From an uncultured Rhodocyclaceae bacterium (lineage in GTDB: Bacteria; Pseudomonadota; Gammaproteobacteria; Burkholderiales; Rhodocyclaceae), in contig CAJQTY010000001.1 of NCBI GenBank assembly GCA_907163075.1, forward strand, positions 1,302,001 to 1,366,000: a stretch of DNA of 64,000 nucleotides. Direction: 5' to 3'. The position numbers were made by a program, and so were the translations under genes. Positions 26,795 to 37,531 of this stretch are shown here, in pieces. Position 1 is the first letter of the stretch; each line of letters begins with the position of its first letter. Under the pieces are notes generated by a model. That model saw nothing but the letters and a program-made list of their open reading frames with translations. It had not been told where the DNA came from and did not search any database.

Positions 26795-28477
26795 TCAGGC
26801 GGCTTTGACCACCAACCCGCTGGCACCCATACGATTGACGCCGCTCATCAGCGCCTTGATCGAGGCGGTGACGATGTTAACATCCATGCCGACACCGTAG
26901 CATTCGCGGTCGTTGCCGTTCTGCGTAAGCTCCATGAAGGCACACGCCTTGGCATCGCCACCCTTGCCCATCGAACGCTCTTCATAGCTGCGCACTTGCA
27001 GCTTGATGCCGAGATTACGTAGCGCCTGCACCGCCGCATCGATCGGGCCGTTGCCTTCGCCGGTCAACTCGCGCGTCTCGCCGTTCACTTGCACCGTGAG
27101 GCGAATGCCTTGCACTTTGCTCTCGCCAAAAAGATGGTGCTCGACGTATTTGACGGGATTGACGGTATCAAGATAAGTCTGCGCGAAAAGCTCCCAGATA
27201 TCAGCCGCCTCCATCTCGCCGCCATGCTGGTCGGTGTAGCGCTGAACCTCGCCGGAAAACTCGACCTGCAGGCGGCGCGGCATCACCACGCCATATTCGG
27301 TTTCCAGCAGGTAAGCCACGCCGCCCTTGCCGGACTGACTGTTGATGCGGATCACCGAATCGTAGCTGCGGCCAAGATCGGCCGGATCAATCGGCAGATA
27401 GGGCAGATTCCAGAGCTTGTCGGCCTCCTGTGCCGAAAAGCCCTTCTTTATGGCGTCCTGGTGCGAACCGGAGAAGGCCGTGAATACAAGATCGCCGACG
27501 TAGGGATGACGCGGGTGGATCGGCATCTGCGTGCAGTGCTCGAAGTGGCGCGCAACGGAATTGATGTCCGAGAAGTCGAGATTGGGCGCCACGCCCTGCG
27601 TGTAGAGGTTGAGCGCCAGCGTGACCAGGTCGACGTTGCCGGTACGCTCGCCGTTGCCGAACAGGCAACCTTCGACACGGTCGGCACCGGCCATCAGGCC
27701 GAGTTCGGCGGCGGCCACCGCCGTCCCCCGGTCATTGTGCGGATGCAGACTGATGAGAATGCTGTCGCGGCGCGCCAGGTGCCGATGCATCCATTCGATC
27801 TGGTCGGCATAGACGTTCGGCGTGGCCATTTCCACCGTGGTCGGCAGATTGAGAATGATCTTTTTGTCCGGCGTCGCGCCCCAGGCCGCGGTCACCGCGT
27901 TGCACACCTCAAGGGCAAAATCGAGTTCGGTGGCGGTGAAGTTCTCGGGGCTGTATTCGAGCACCCACTCGGTTTCCGGATTTTCGTCGGCCAGTTGCCT
28001 GACAAGGGTGACGGCGTTCACCGCCATCGCCACGACCTCGGCCTTGCTCATGCCGAAGACGATCTCGCGGAACGGTTTCGAAGTGGCGTTGTAGATGTGC
28101 ACGATGGCGCGACGAGCGCCCTTGAGCGCCTCGAAGGTGCGGCGGATGAGTTGCTCGCGCGCCGGCGCGAGTACCTCGATCGTCACGTCGTCAGGGATAT
28201 GCCCTTCATCGATCAGCTTGCGCACGAAGTCGAAATCGGTCTGCGACGCCGACGGAAACGCCACCTCGATCTCCTTGAAGCCAACCTTGCACAGCGTCTT
28301 GAACATGCGCATCTTGCGCTCGGCGTTCATCGGCTCGAACAGCGCCTGGTTGCCGTCGCGCAGATCGGTGCTCATCCAGGCCGGCGCCGAGGTGATACTA
28401 CGGTTCGGCCACTCGCGGCTTTCGATCTTGACGGGCGGAAAGGCGCGGTATTTGGTGGCGGGATTCTTTAACATCAT
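26795..28477 (-). CDS. leuA: 2-isopropylmalate synthase
   Basis: LeuA of the long type (560 residues) catalyses acetyl-CoA condensation with 2-ketoisovalerate, the first step of leucine synthesis. The catalytic barrel starts [15 protein letters not shown]; the metal-binding HxH is in [13 protein letters not shown], followed by [16 protein letters not shown]. The C-terminal regulatory domain (about 430-560) binds leucine. The ATG at 28477 follows AGGAG by six bases; the in-frame extension further upstream is not credible. It is divergent from an Lrp-type gene 174 bases away. Confidence 0.95.
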   Translation of the reverse strand: MMLKNPATKYRAFPPVKIESREWPNRSITSAPAWMSTDLRDGNQALFEPMNAERKMRMFKTLCKVGFKEIEVAFPSASQTDFDFVRKLIDEGHIPDDVTIEVLAPAREQLIRRTFEALKGARRAIVHIYNATSKPFREIVFGMSKAEVVAMAVNAVTLVRQLADENPETEWVLEYSPENFTATELDFALEVCNAVTAAWGATPDKKIILNLPTTVEMATPNVYADQIEWMHRHLARRDSILISLHPHNDRGTAVAAAELGLMAGADRVEGCLFGNGERTGNVDLVTLALNLYTQGVAPNLDFSDINSVARHFEHCTQMPIHPRHPYVGDLVFTAFSGSHQDAIKKGFSAQEADKLWNLPYLPIDPADLGRSYDSVIRINSQSGKGGVAYLLETEYGVVMPRRLQVEFSGEVQRYTDQHGGEMEAADIWELFAQTYLDTVNPVKYVEHHLFGESKVQGIRLTVQVNGETRELTGEGNGPIDAAVQALRNLGIKLQVRSYEERSMGKGGDAKACAFMELTQNGNDRECYGVGMDVNIVTASIKALMSGVNRMGASGLVVKAA

Positions 28478-28651
28478 TGCTGGCTCCTCAGGTCGGCGCA
28501 AAGGCCTGTTTCGATGAGAGGATGATAGCGAAAGAAGCAAAGCAGGTGCTTGCGTATTGACCTTCATTTTCCCATCAAGTTGAAAACTAATTGCTCGCTT
28601 TTTGTATTTTTTGGCATACTATTGCTAACTTACAAATATCTTGGCAATTTA

Positions 28652-29113
28652 ATGGAAATTGACCGTTTCGACCGGAAAATTTTGCAAGTGTTGCAGGAAG
28701 ACGGACGCATCAGCAATCAGGACCTGGCCGACCGCATCGGCCTCTCGCCTTCTCCCTGCCTGCGGCGAGTGCGTGCGCTAGAGGAAGCGGGCGTCGTCAC
28801 CGGCTACCGCGCGCTGCTCAACGCCAAGGCGCTTGGCTATTCGCTGATGGCGCTGATCTACATCTCGATGGACAAGCATACGCCCGAGCGCTTTGAGAAC
28901 TTCGAAAAGGAAATCGTCCAGATATCCGAAGTGCTCGAATGCCTGCTGATTACCGGGCAGGATGCCGACTACCAGATCAAGGTCGTGGTCACCGACATGG
29001 ACGCTTTCCAGGAACTGCTGCTCAACCGCATCACGCGCATCCTGGGCGTTACCGGGGTGCACTCGAGCTTCGTTCTGCGCCGGGTAGTCGACAAGACGGC
29101 ACTCCCCGTCTGA
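28652..29113 (+). CDS. Lrp/AsnC-family transcriptional regulator
   Basis: A 153-residue regulator with an N-terminal helix-turn-helix (MEIDRFDRKILQVLQEDGRI, then NQDLADRIGLSPSPCLRRVR) and a C-terminal RAM ligand-binding domain (ALIYISMDKHT, ECLLITGQDADYQIKVV). The start ATG at 28652 gives the family length; an in-frame extension of 34 residues lies in AT-rich promoter sequence. Its divergence from leuA suggests control of leucine or branched-chain metabolism, but this is inference. Confidence 0.92.
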   Translation: MEIDRFDRKILQVLQEDGRISNQDLADRIGLSPSPCLRRVRALEEAGVVTGYRALLNAKALGYSLMALIYISMDKHTPERFENFEKEIVQISEVLECLLITGQDADYQIKVVVTDMDAFQELLLNRITRILGVTGVHSSFVLRRVVDKTALPV

Positions 29114-29117
29114 GCGC

Positions 29118-29140
29118 GCCGGCGCCCCGGCAGCGCCGGC
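29118..29140. terminator. Hairpin between convergent genes
   Basis: An 8-bp stem GCCGGCGC / GCGCCGGC with a seven-base loop lies in the 48-base gap between the Lrp gene and the isomerase gene, which point at each other. There is no clear U-tract, so termination is only probable. Confidence 0.5.
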
Positions 29141-29161
29141 CGGCGGGAGGCATCGAAGGCC

Positions 29162-30589
29162 TCAGGCCGTATGGTGATAGACGTTCCACTTCAGGTATTT
29201 CGACACCACTTCGTCGACGACGGCGGCGTGATTGCCGCGCACCATGGCGACGTGATGCTCGAAGCCGTTCCGGCACAGATGGGTGAACAGGTCGCGCATG
29301 CGTGGTAGATCGATCACGGCGATGCCGCCATCCATCGGGAACGGATCGTCGGTGAACGCGCCTTCGCCAACGTAGCCCTTCACCTTGCCGGTGAGATCGT
29401 CGGTCGAAATGCGGAAATAGGTCATCGGGCCGGATGCGACCTTGCCCTTGACCGCACCGAAACATTTTTCCGGTCCAATGGTGGTGCCCAGCACGTCGAG
29501 GTTGGAAATTTCCGGCTCGACGCCGAGGAAGCTCTTTGGAAAATTCCCGCAGTGCGTACCCACGCACTTATTGGGCTCGCGGCCATAGTTGTTGTTCCAG
29601 TCGAGCAGCGCGGGCGGTGCGCCGGAGGCCAGGGCGAGCGCATACATGGAAATGGCGCCGGCCACGTCGACCTCGCAGGCGCTCGGCATCAGGCGTTCGC
29701 TCATCATGCTCATCGAGAGACAGGTGGCACAGCCATAGTTGTCCTGCACGCTGGTCCAGCACTGAATGGCGCTAGCATCGCACTCGTTTTTCTCGATCCA
29801 GCGGTTCACCGCGATCGACAGCTTGGCCTGCTTGACGACGTTCTCGCGCTTGATGTGCGCGGGAATGCGCCCGTAGGCGGCGATCGTTTCGAGTTGCGCC
29901 TTGACCTCCGGCGCGTCCTCGTTGATCGCCTGCGCCGCGCCGAGAATCTCGGAGAGGTCGACGGTGACCACGGTCAGGCCCGAGGCCTGCAGAATCTTTT
30001 CGCTGTAGCGTACGGTCTGGAACGCCCCGGTACGCGCCCCGATGCTGCCGATGCGCGCGTTCCTGAGCCCTTTGACGGTACGGCAGACGCGGGAAAAGCG
30101 ATCCAGGTCACCGGCGAATTCTTCGCTGGCAATGTCGCAGGTGTGGGTGGTGGTATCGGAGAACTCGATACCGTACTGGTACAGGTTGTTGCACACAGAG
30201 AGCTTGCCGCAGAAGGCGTCGCGACGGCCGCGCAGATCGACCTTGTTGAGTTCGTCGTTGCAGGCCTGGACGAGAATCGGCACCTTCAATCCCGAACGGT
30301 GGATCGTTTCGACAACGGCGATTTCGTCGCCGAAATTGGGCAGCAGGACGACGATGCCGTCGATATCCTTACGGTTTTGATCAAAGAGTTGCGCGTATTT
30401 GCGCACGTCTTCCGGCGTTTCGACGGCGCCGTTGTTGGTTTCGTCGACCGGCAGGATGTGATAGCCGATACCCAGTCTGTCGAGTTGGGCGGTCACGTCG
30501 CGGCGGGCGTCGAGCGCCATTTTTCCGTTGAAGAACTCGCGGCTGCCGATGATCAGGCCGAGCGCTATCTTCTTGTCAAACACTTTCAT
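29162..30589 (-). CDS. L-fucose/L-arabinose isomerase-like protein
   Basis: A 475-residue member of the FucI/AraA isomerase superfamily, expected to interconvert an aldose and a ketose with a divalent metal. Family landmarks include IVVLLPNFGDEIAVVETI, QCWTSVQDNYGCATCLSMSM and SACEVDVAGAISM. The C-terminal part carries GNHAAVVDEVVSKYL. The substrate cannot be told; fucose is not implied. AAGGAG lies seven bases before the ATG. It is the last gene of the first transporter operon, 64 bases after the permease gene. Confidence 0.8.
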   Translation of the reverse strand: MKVFDKKIALGLIIGSREFFNGKMALDARRDVTAQLDRLGIGYHILPVDETNNGAVETPEDVRKYAQLFDQNRKDIDGIVVLLPNFGDEIAVVETIHRSGLKVPILVQACNDELNKVDLRGRRDAFCGKLSVCNNLYQYGIEFSDTTTHTCDIASEEFAGDLDRFSRVCRTVKGLRNARIGSIGARTGAFQTVRYSEKILQASGLTVVTVDLSEILGAAQAINEDAPEVKAQLETIAAYGRIPAHIKRENVVKQAKLSIAVNRWIEKNECDASAIQCWTSVQDNYGCATCLSMSMMSERLMPSACEVDVAGAISMYALALASGAPPALLDWNNNYGREPNKCVGTHCGNFPKSFLGVEPEISNLDVLGTTIGPEKCFGAVKGKVASGPMTYFRISTDDLTGKVKGYVGEGAFTDDPFPMDGGIAVIDLPRMRDLFTHLCRNGFEHHVAMVRGNHAAVVDEVVSKYLKWNVYHHTA

Positions 30590-30653
30590 CTCATCTCTCC
30601 TTGGTGACGGCTGCTCCGGCCTGCTGGCGCATTCCGGGCGGGGTGTGCGGTCA

Positions 30654-31703
30654 TCAGCGGCGGTTCATTTTTCGCTGCATCTGATCCAGTATGACGGCGG
30701 CGATGATGACCAGTCCCTTGATCACCATTTGCCAGAATTCGCTGACGCCCATCATCACCAGGCCGTCGCTCAGGACGCCGATGACGAAGGCGCCGATGAT
30801 GGTGCCGCCGATGGTGCCGCGTCCGCCGGCCAGCGACGTGCCGCCAAGCACGGCGGCGGCGATGGCGTTCATCTCGAACGAGGTGCCGCTGGCCGGGTGC
30901 GAGGCCACCAGCTGCGACGAAATGATCAGGCCGGCGATCGCCGCGCAGGCGCCCGAAACGATGTAGACGATCACCTTGACGCGATTGACGTACACCCCGG
31001 AGAGCATGGCCGCGCGCTCGTTGCCCCCGATGGCGTAGATCTGGCGACCGAGCGGCGTGCGGCCAGCGACGTAGGCGGCCACGAGAGCGACCACGATCAT
31101 CAGGATAACCGCCAGCGGAATGCCGAGAACCGTTCCGGAGCCAAGGATCGGAAATCCGTCGTTGCCGAATTCGGCGCGCCCGACAAGGTTCGGGAAGGTT
31201 TCGCCATTGGAAATGAGCAGCGCCGCGCCGCGTGCGATGTACATCGTGCCGAGCGTGGCGATGAAGGGCGCGACCGAGAAGCGCGTGATCAGCGTGCCAT
31301 TGATGAAGCCGACCAGGATTCCGGTCAGCAGTGCGAAGCCGATGATTTCGAAAACGTTCGGATAAGCCGTCGCATCCATGAAGGGCAAGGGAATGCCATG
31401 CGTTATCAGGAGGCCGGAGATCATGCCGACCAGGCCGACGATGGAGCCGACCGAAAGATCGATGCCGCCGGTGACGATCACGTAGGTCATGCCGATAGCC
31501 AGGAAGGCATTGATCGCCACGTGCTTGGAAATGATTACGAGATTGCCGAGCGAGATGAAATTCGGCGCCATGATGCAGAAATACGCCGTCACAACGATCA
31601 GGGCGATCAGGGTGCGCATCTTGAGCAGCAGAAGCACGGCGCCCGAGCTCTTCGCTTCCGGAGCCGGGCCGCTTGTGGGCGCGGCACTTGCAGATGTTGT
31701 CAT
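30654..31703 (-). CDS. Ribose-type ABC transporter permease (set 1)
   Basis: A 349-residue inner-membrane permease of the RbsC family (BPD_transp_2), with about 8-10 hydrophobic helices. The sequence includes MTYVIVTGGIDLSVGSIVGL and GGTSLAGGRGTIGGTIIGAF, both highly conserved. It would pair as a homodimer with the ATPase encoded seven bases upstream (31711-33312) and take substrate from the binding protein of the same operon. Confidence 0.9.
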   Translation of the reverse strand: MTTSASAAPTSGPAPEAKSSGAVLLLLKMRTLIALIVVTAYFCIMAPNFISLGNLVIISKHVAINAFLAIGMTYVIVTGGIDLSVGSIVGLVGMISGLLITHGIPLPFMDATAYPNVFEIIGFALLTGILVGFINGTLITRFSVAPFIATLGTMYIARGAALLISNGETFPNLVGRAEFGNDGFPILGSGTVLGIPLAVILMIVVALVAAYVAGRTPLGRQIYAIGGNERAAMLSGVYVNRVKVIVYIVSGACAAIAGLIISSQLVASHPASGTSFEMNAIAAAVLGGTSLAGGRGTIGGTIIGAFVIGVLSDGLVMMGVSEFWQMVIKGLVIIAAVILDQMQRKMNRR

Positions 31704-31710
31704 GGTCTAT

Positions 31711-33312
31711 TTACTCCGTAAGCGGACTGAATGACTCCTGGGCGGAGCTGGCGTGAGTGGAGGTCAGATGCGAGGTCATGGTCGAGGCGGCGACGAGCAG
31801 GCGCTCGCTGGCTTCCTGGCGAGGAAAGTCGCCGGTCACCAGGCCGCGCGACATGACGATGATGCGGTCGGCCGCAGACATGATTTCCATCAGGTCGGAC
31901 GTGGCGAAGACGACGCCCAGGCCTTCCTCGGCGAGTTGGCGCATGGTCTTGAAGACCTCGGCCTTGGCGCCGATGTCGATGCCCCGTGTCGGCTCGTCGA
32001 GCAGCAGGAGCTTGGGCCGGGTGAGCAGGCTCTTGCCGATTACCACCTTTTGCTGGTTGCCGCCGGAAAGCGCCGTTATTTCGACGTCAGGCGAGGAAAC
32101 CTTCACGCGCAAGGCCTTGATCATCTCGTCCACCTTGCCCGCTTCGCTGTCGCGCTGAATGGCGATTCCCCGCCTGAATTGCCACAGGCTGGAGATGCTG
32201 ATGTTTTTGAGTACCGAGAGATTCTGCATCAAGCCGTCGCGCTGCCGGTCTTCGGGCACCAGGAAGAGGCCCTGGCGGATACGCTCGGCAACGGTGAGGC
32301 CGGCAAGATTCCGGCCGTTCAGAATGATGTTCCCCGTGGTCTCGGAACGCAGCCCGAACAGGCACTCGAACAGTTCCGTGCGCCCGGCCCCCATCAGGCC
32401 ATAGATGCCGACGATTTCACCAGCGGCGATCGAGAGCGAGACGTGGTCGACCAGGTAACCCCCGCTCGCCCGCGGCAGGCACACGTTCTCGATGCGCAGC
32501 ACTTCGACGCTGCTCGTTGCCGGCGTGCTGCGCTGCGGCGGCATCTCGGTGCGCCCGACCATCTGGCTGATGATCCACGGCACGTCGACGTCGCGCATCT
32601 TCGCGCTGGCCTGCATCTTGCCGTCACGCAGGACCGAAACGTAATCGGCGATGCGCGTCAGTTCTTCGAGCCGGTGCGAGATGTAGATGATCGCCACGCC
32701 AGCCCGTTTGAGTTCGTCGATGACGCGGAACAGGACTTCGACTTCCGATTCGCTGAGCGCCGACGTCGGTTCGTCCATGATCAGCACCTGCACGTCGCGC
32801 GAAAGGGCCTTGGCGATTTCGACGATCTGCTGCTCGCCAATGCGCAGATCGCCGACCAGCGCATCCGGCGACAAATCGTGTTCAAGCCGCTTGAGTAATG
32901 CCGTGGCGCGCTCGAACTGCCGTTTGCGATCGATATGTACACCGCCCCGGGTATAGGGGTGCGTGAGAAAAATGTTCTCTGAAATACTCAGGTTCGGGCA
33001 CAGGTTGAGTTCCTGGAAGACGATGCCGATACCCTTGGCCGACGCATCGTGGACCGAATTGAAGACCACCGGCTCGCCATTCAGGCGCATTTCGCCCGAA
33101 GTAGGCGAGATCACTCCGGCCAGGATCTTCATCAGCGTCGACTTGCCGGCGCCATTCTCGCCGACCAGCGCCGTCACCGAGGAACGGCGCACCACGAAAT
33201 CAGCCTTGTCCAGCGCCACCGTTCCGGGGAACACCATGGACATTTTCAGCGCTTCGAGAATGACGCCCTGCTCCGGCTCGGGTGACTGCTTGAGTACGGC
33301 CACAGCGCTCAC
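31711..33312 (-). CDS. Ribose-type ABC transporter ATPase (set 1)
   Basis: A 533-residue tandem ATPase of the RbsA/MglA type. Half one has GENGAGKSTLMKIL, a degenerate signature (LRIGEQQIVEIAKAL) and IMDEPTSAL. Half two has the usual degenerate P-loop (GLMGAGRTEL), LSGGNQQKVVIGKSL and LLDEPTRGID. It overlaps the DUF2291 gene by four bases upstream, indicating a tightly coupled operon. The substrate class is a sugar or polyol. Confidence 0.92.
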   Translation of the reverse strand: MSAVAVLKQSPEPEQGVILEALKMSMVFPGTVALDKADFVVRRSSVTALVGENGAGKSTLMKILAGVISPTSGEMRLNGEPVVFNSVHDASAKGIGIVFQELNLCPNLSISENIFLTHPYTRGGVHIDRKRQFERATALLKRLEHDLSPDALVGDLRIGEQQIVEIAKALSRDVQVLIMDEPTSALSESEVEVLFRVIDELKRAGVAIIYISHRLEELTRIADYVSVLRDGKMQASAKMRDVDVPWIISQMVGRTEMPPQRSTPATSSVEVLRIENVCLPRASGGYLVDHVSLSIAAGEIVGIYGLMGAGRTELFECLFGLRSETTGNIILNGRNLAGLTVAERIRQGLFLVPEDRQRDGLMQNLSVLKNISISSLWQFRRGIAIQRDSEAGKVDEMIKALRVKVSSPDVEITALSGGNQQKVVIGKSLLTRPKLLLLDEPTRGIDIGAKAEVFKTMRQLAEEGLGVVFATSDLMEIMSAADRIIVMSRGLVTGDFPRQEASERLLVAASTMTSHLTSTHASSAQESFSPLTE

Positions 33313-33992
33313 GATGCGCCCCCGCCGGTGGCCTTGATTGAAACCGGCGTCACGACGAATGTTTCGGGCACGCCGGTGATGCTTATCGCGCCGAAGAATT
33401 CCAGGCTTGCGCCCGGCTTGGCGAGTTTCGGCAAGACTGATTCGATCTGCTTCAGTGCACGCTCGTTGAAGGCGCGGCCGACCTGCGCAAATTCGATCTG
33501 GTTGGTGACATTCTCGAAGGAAAAGAAGGGCACGCTGTCACGGATCGCCGACCCTTTGACCACCGGACCGATTTGCAGTGTCACTTCCTGCTTGCCCGCA
33601 GCGGTGGCGATCTCGACAACCAGGGTGCCGGCACGCGATTCGGTATTGACCGACACCAGTTTGCCTTTGGCGCGGACCGGGAAACTCCATGGGCTGCCTT
33701 CGGCATCGGCGCGATGCCCGTACTGCCTGCCCGCTTCATCCGGGTCGCGCTTGATCGCATCGATCACCTTGCCCAGATCGACGGCCTTGGCATCGAAATA
33801 CGGCACCAGTTCCTTGTCCCATACGCCATCGACGTAGCCAGCGGCGTCGAACCCGGCGGGCACTGGCGACGATGCCGTGGCCGACGTGCGCTGGTCGTTG
33901 TGCACGATCTTGCAGCCCGCAATCGGCAGCAAGACCGCGCCCAGCGTCATGACCAGCGCCGGGAGCAGAGCACTGCGCATCCCGGCGGTCAC
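33309..33992 (-). CDS. DUF2291 periplasmic lipoprotein
   Basis: A 227-residue DUF2291-type protein with a lipoprotein signal (LPIAGC), the family's VDGVWDKELVPYFDAKAVDL and a C-terminal ITGVPETFVVTPVSIKA. The start is GTG at 33992 or ATG at 33980. DUF2291 proteins accompany ribose-type ABC transporters in rhizobial and related sugar or polyol operons; their role is unknown, perhaps aiding substrate delivery. It sits between the binding protein and ATPase genes. Confidence 0.8.
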   Translation of the reverse strand: MTAGMRSALLPALVMTLGAVLLPIAGCKIVHNDQRTSATASSPVPAGFDAAGYVDGVWDKELVPYFDAKAVDLGKVIDAIKRDPDEAGRQYGHRADAEGSPWSFPVRAKGKLVSVNTESRAGTLVVEIATAAGKQEVTLQIGPVVKGSAIRDSVPFFSFENVTNQIEFAQVGRAFNERALKQIESVLPKLAKPGASLEFFGAISITGVPETFVVTPVSIKATGGGAS

Positions 33993-33993
33993 T

Positions 33994-35292
<1,299 letters not shown>

Positions 35293-36264
35293 CTACTTAT
35301 CGACGAGCAACTCGCGCGCCACTTCCAGGTCGGTGATGAGCGTGGTAATCCACTTTCCGCGCAACGCGGCGCGGATCGCCTCGACCTTGCGCGGCCCTCC
35401 GGCGACGGCTATGCAGCGCGGTGTGGCGCGGATCTGGCTGGCACTGATGCCGAGCACGCGCTTGTTGAACGAGGAATCGATGAAGTCGCCGTTGCGATCG
35501 AAGAAGCGCAGACACACGTCCCCCACTGCACCCATGCTACGCAATTCCTCGATATCCTGGATATCGAGAACATTGCCGCTGTCGCGCAGCAGGCGCGACG
35601 GCATGAGGCTGCCGATACCCGTGAGCAGTATGGACAGGTGGTCGTAGTAGGAAAAAACGTCGCGGCAGGACGGATCCTGGATCAGCGTTTCATGCACCTC
35701 GGGTGAAGAGACGACGCTGGGCGCCAGCAGGAACATGGCACGGGCGCTGGCGAGCTGGGCGAAGCGCTCGGTCAGGCGCGTGGCGTACATCTGCGAGGTG
35801 GCGCGGCCGACGCCGCCGAACACCTGCACGATATGCGTAGTGATGCCCTTGCTCAGCGGACGCATGACGTCCACCGCCGCCAGCAGGGTTTCGCTCCAGG
35901 ACGAGATGCCGACGATCTCGCTGGACGGAATGGCCATCTCGAAATAGGCGGCCGCGCTGGAGGCCAGCGCCGACATGACGCTGTCGTCGCTCGGATGCCC
36001 GGCGTCCACGACAACGACTTCGCCGACGCCGTACTTGAGCTGCAACTCGTCTTCCAGATCGGAGAATATTCCGGCCGGAACATGCACCGTGGTACGCACG
36101 ATGCCATTGGCCTCGGCGAACTTGAGCATGCGCGAGACCCGCGTTTGCGAGACACTCAACTGCCTGGCGATTTCCGGCTGGGTTAGCCGCTGTTCATGGT
36201 ACAAGCGGGCGATTCGCGTAGCCAGGCGGAACATCTGATACGTATTCTCGTTCTGAATGGCCAT
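35293..36264 (-). CDS. SorC-family sugar-binding transcriptional regulator
   Basis: A 323-residue regulator with an N-terminal helix-turn-helix (LTQPEIARQLSVSQTRVSRM, about 28-47) and the SorC/DeoR-like sugar-phosphate-binding domain (EIVGISSWSETLLAAVD, VAGGPRKVEAIRAAL). EryD of erythritol operons belongs to this family. The ATG at 36264 is preferred over one ten codons upstream. It separates the two dehydrogenases from transporter set 1 and probably governs both. Confidence 0.9.
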   Translation of the reverse strand: MAIQNENTYQMFRLATRIARLYHEQRLTQPEIARQLSVSQTRVSRMLKFAEANGIVRTTVHVPAGIFSDLEDELQLKYGVGEVVVVDAGHPSDDSVMSALASSAAAYFEMAIPSSEIVGISSWSETLLAAVDVMRPLSKGITTHIVQVFGGVGRATSQMYATRLTERFAQLASARAMFLLAPSVVSSPEVHETLIQDPSCRDVFSYYDHLSILLTGIGSLMPSRLLRDSGNVLDIQDIEELRSMGAVGDVCLRFFDRNGDFIDSSFNKRVLGISASQIRATPRCIAVAGGPRKVEAIRAALRGKWITTLITDLEVARELLVDK

Positions 36265-36567
36265 GCGCCCGCCCTGAAATATCGCGTTGAACAAAGACGA
36301 CGGAGAGCACGATGAAAACGAGCGATCGCGCCAGCGCCAGCAGTAGATTGCCTTAAAGCCTTATGAAAACCCGCGCCAGATGCCCTGGCCATGAAACTAT
36401 GCCGATATTTTACGCCTATTGGCTGATTAGCGATCTCACCGTAACCGCAGTCAGGACAAGCGCATGCAGGCTGAAAAACGATTCAACTGGCGCTCCATGC
36501 CTTCCAAGTTCCCCGAACTTCGCTGTCCCGGCGCGGAAAGCGGCGCCTCCGGGGCGCCTCAGCCAGC
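36265..36567. other. Intergenic region, regulator to dehydrogenase
   Basis: 303 bases with no convincing gene. AT-richer patches around 36390-36430 may hold the regulator's promoter. No inverted repeat matching the candidate operator at 35146-35190 was found. Confidence 0.4.
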
Positions 36568-37353
36568 TCAGGACATGAACATGCCGCCGTCGATGTTGAT
36601 CGTCTGACCGGTGATGTAAGCGGCGTCGTCGGAAGCCAGGAAACTCACCAGGCCGGCGACATCCTCGCCGGTACCGGCACGCCCCATCGGGATGCTGGCG
36701 ACCCATTCGGCCATCAGCTCACCGGGCTTGTAATCGCCCAGCAGCTTGCCCCAGGCCGCGTCGTTATAGGCCCACATGTCGGTGCTGATGATGCCCGGGC
36801 AAAACGCGTTGACGGTAATTCCCGTCTTCGCCAGTTCCTTGGCCAGGCTTTGCGTGATGCCGATCACGCCAAACTTGCTGGCCGCATAGTGCGGGGTGTA
36901 GATGAACCCCTGGCGCGCCTGGCCCGAGGCAGTGTTGATCAGGCGCCCGCACTTGCCAGCAGCGCGCATGCGCAGCGCCGCCTCCTGGCAGCACAGGAAC
37001 ACCCCCTTGGTGTTCACCGCCATGATCTTGTCCCACTCGGCCTCGGTCAGGTCTTCAAGGCGGGCCACGGTAATGACGCCGGCGTTCTGCACCGAGATAT
37101 CGACCTCGCCGAGTTCGCGCGCGACCTGCTCGTACATCGCCTTTACCTGCGCCTGGCTGGTAACGTCGACCAGCACGGAAATGGCCTTCGCCCCGGCTGC
37201 CCGCAGAGCGGCTGCGGTTTCGTGCACCAGCGGTTCGTTGGCCGCCACGCAAACGCTGGCGCCATCGCGCGCAAAACGCTCGGCGATGCTCCTGCCGATG
37301 CCCCGACTGCCGCCGGTAATCACGGCGACCTTGCCTTCGAATTGTTTCGACAT
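36568..37353 (-). CDS. Short-chain dehydrogenase (polyol-type)
   Basis: A 261-residue classical SDR. The NAD(P) motif is TGGSRGIGRS, the structural segment reads QNAG instead of NNAG, and the active site is TASGQ with YAASK. The C-terminus ends in ITGQTINIDGGMFMS. It resembles sugar and polyol dehydrogenases; the second position of the NAD site does not settle the cofactor. AAGGGA lies seven bases upstream of the ATG. It follows the second dehydrogenase across a 150-bp MITE-like insert. Confidence 0.88.
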   Translation of the reverse strand: MSKQFEGKVAVITGGSRGIGRSIAERFARDGASVCVAANEPLVHETAAALRAAGAKAISVLVDVTSQAQVKAMYEQVARELGEVDISVQNAGVITVARLEDLTEAEWDKIMAVNTKGVFLCCQEAALRMRAAGKCGRLINTASGQARQGFIYTPHYAASKFGVIGITQSLAKELAKTGITVNAFCPGIISTDMWAYNDAAWGKLLGDYKPGELMAEWVASIPMGRAGTGEDVAGLVSFLASDDAAYITGQTINIDGGMFMS

Positions 37354-37376
37354 GCTTGAATCCCTTTCTGAGTAAG

Positions 37377-37526
37377 CGCTAGTGGTCAGTCATGCTGAAA
37401 ACAAAGGCCCGCCCACGTCATTCCGGCGAAAGCCGGAATCCGGCAGGGCTCCACTGGATTCCGGATCAAGCCCGGAAGGACGGAATCTGCAGCGCCTTCT
37501 CCATTCATATTGACTGTCCACTAGCG
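37377..37526. repeat. MITE-like 150-bp element between the two dehydrogenase genes
   Basis: The ends are inverted repeats of 16 bases with one mismatch, CGCTAGTGGTCAGTCA at 37377-37392 and TGACTGTCCACTAGCG at 37511-37526. Inside lies the palindrome ATTCCGGC-N4-GCCGGAAT at 37420-37439. No coding sequence is present. It is a good candidate for a miniature transposable element or REP-type cassette. Confidence 0.65.
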
Positions 37527-37531
37527 AGCTA

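Noticed and set aside
28612-28626. Sigma-54 promoter-like TGGCA...TTGC before the Lrp gene
   Set aside because: The GG and GC are nine bases apart, not ten, and the element is otherwise weak in AT-rich DNA.
29162-30589. Calling the isomerase fucI
   Set aside because: Only superfamily similarity is visible and the cluster has no fuculose kinase or aldolase.
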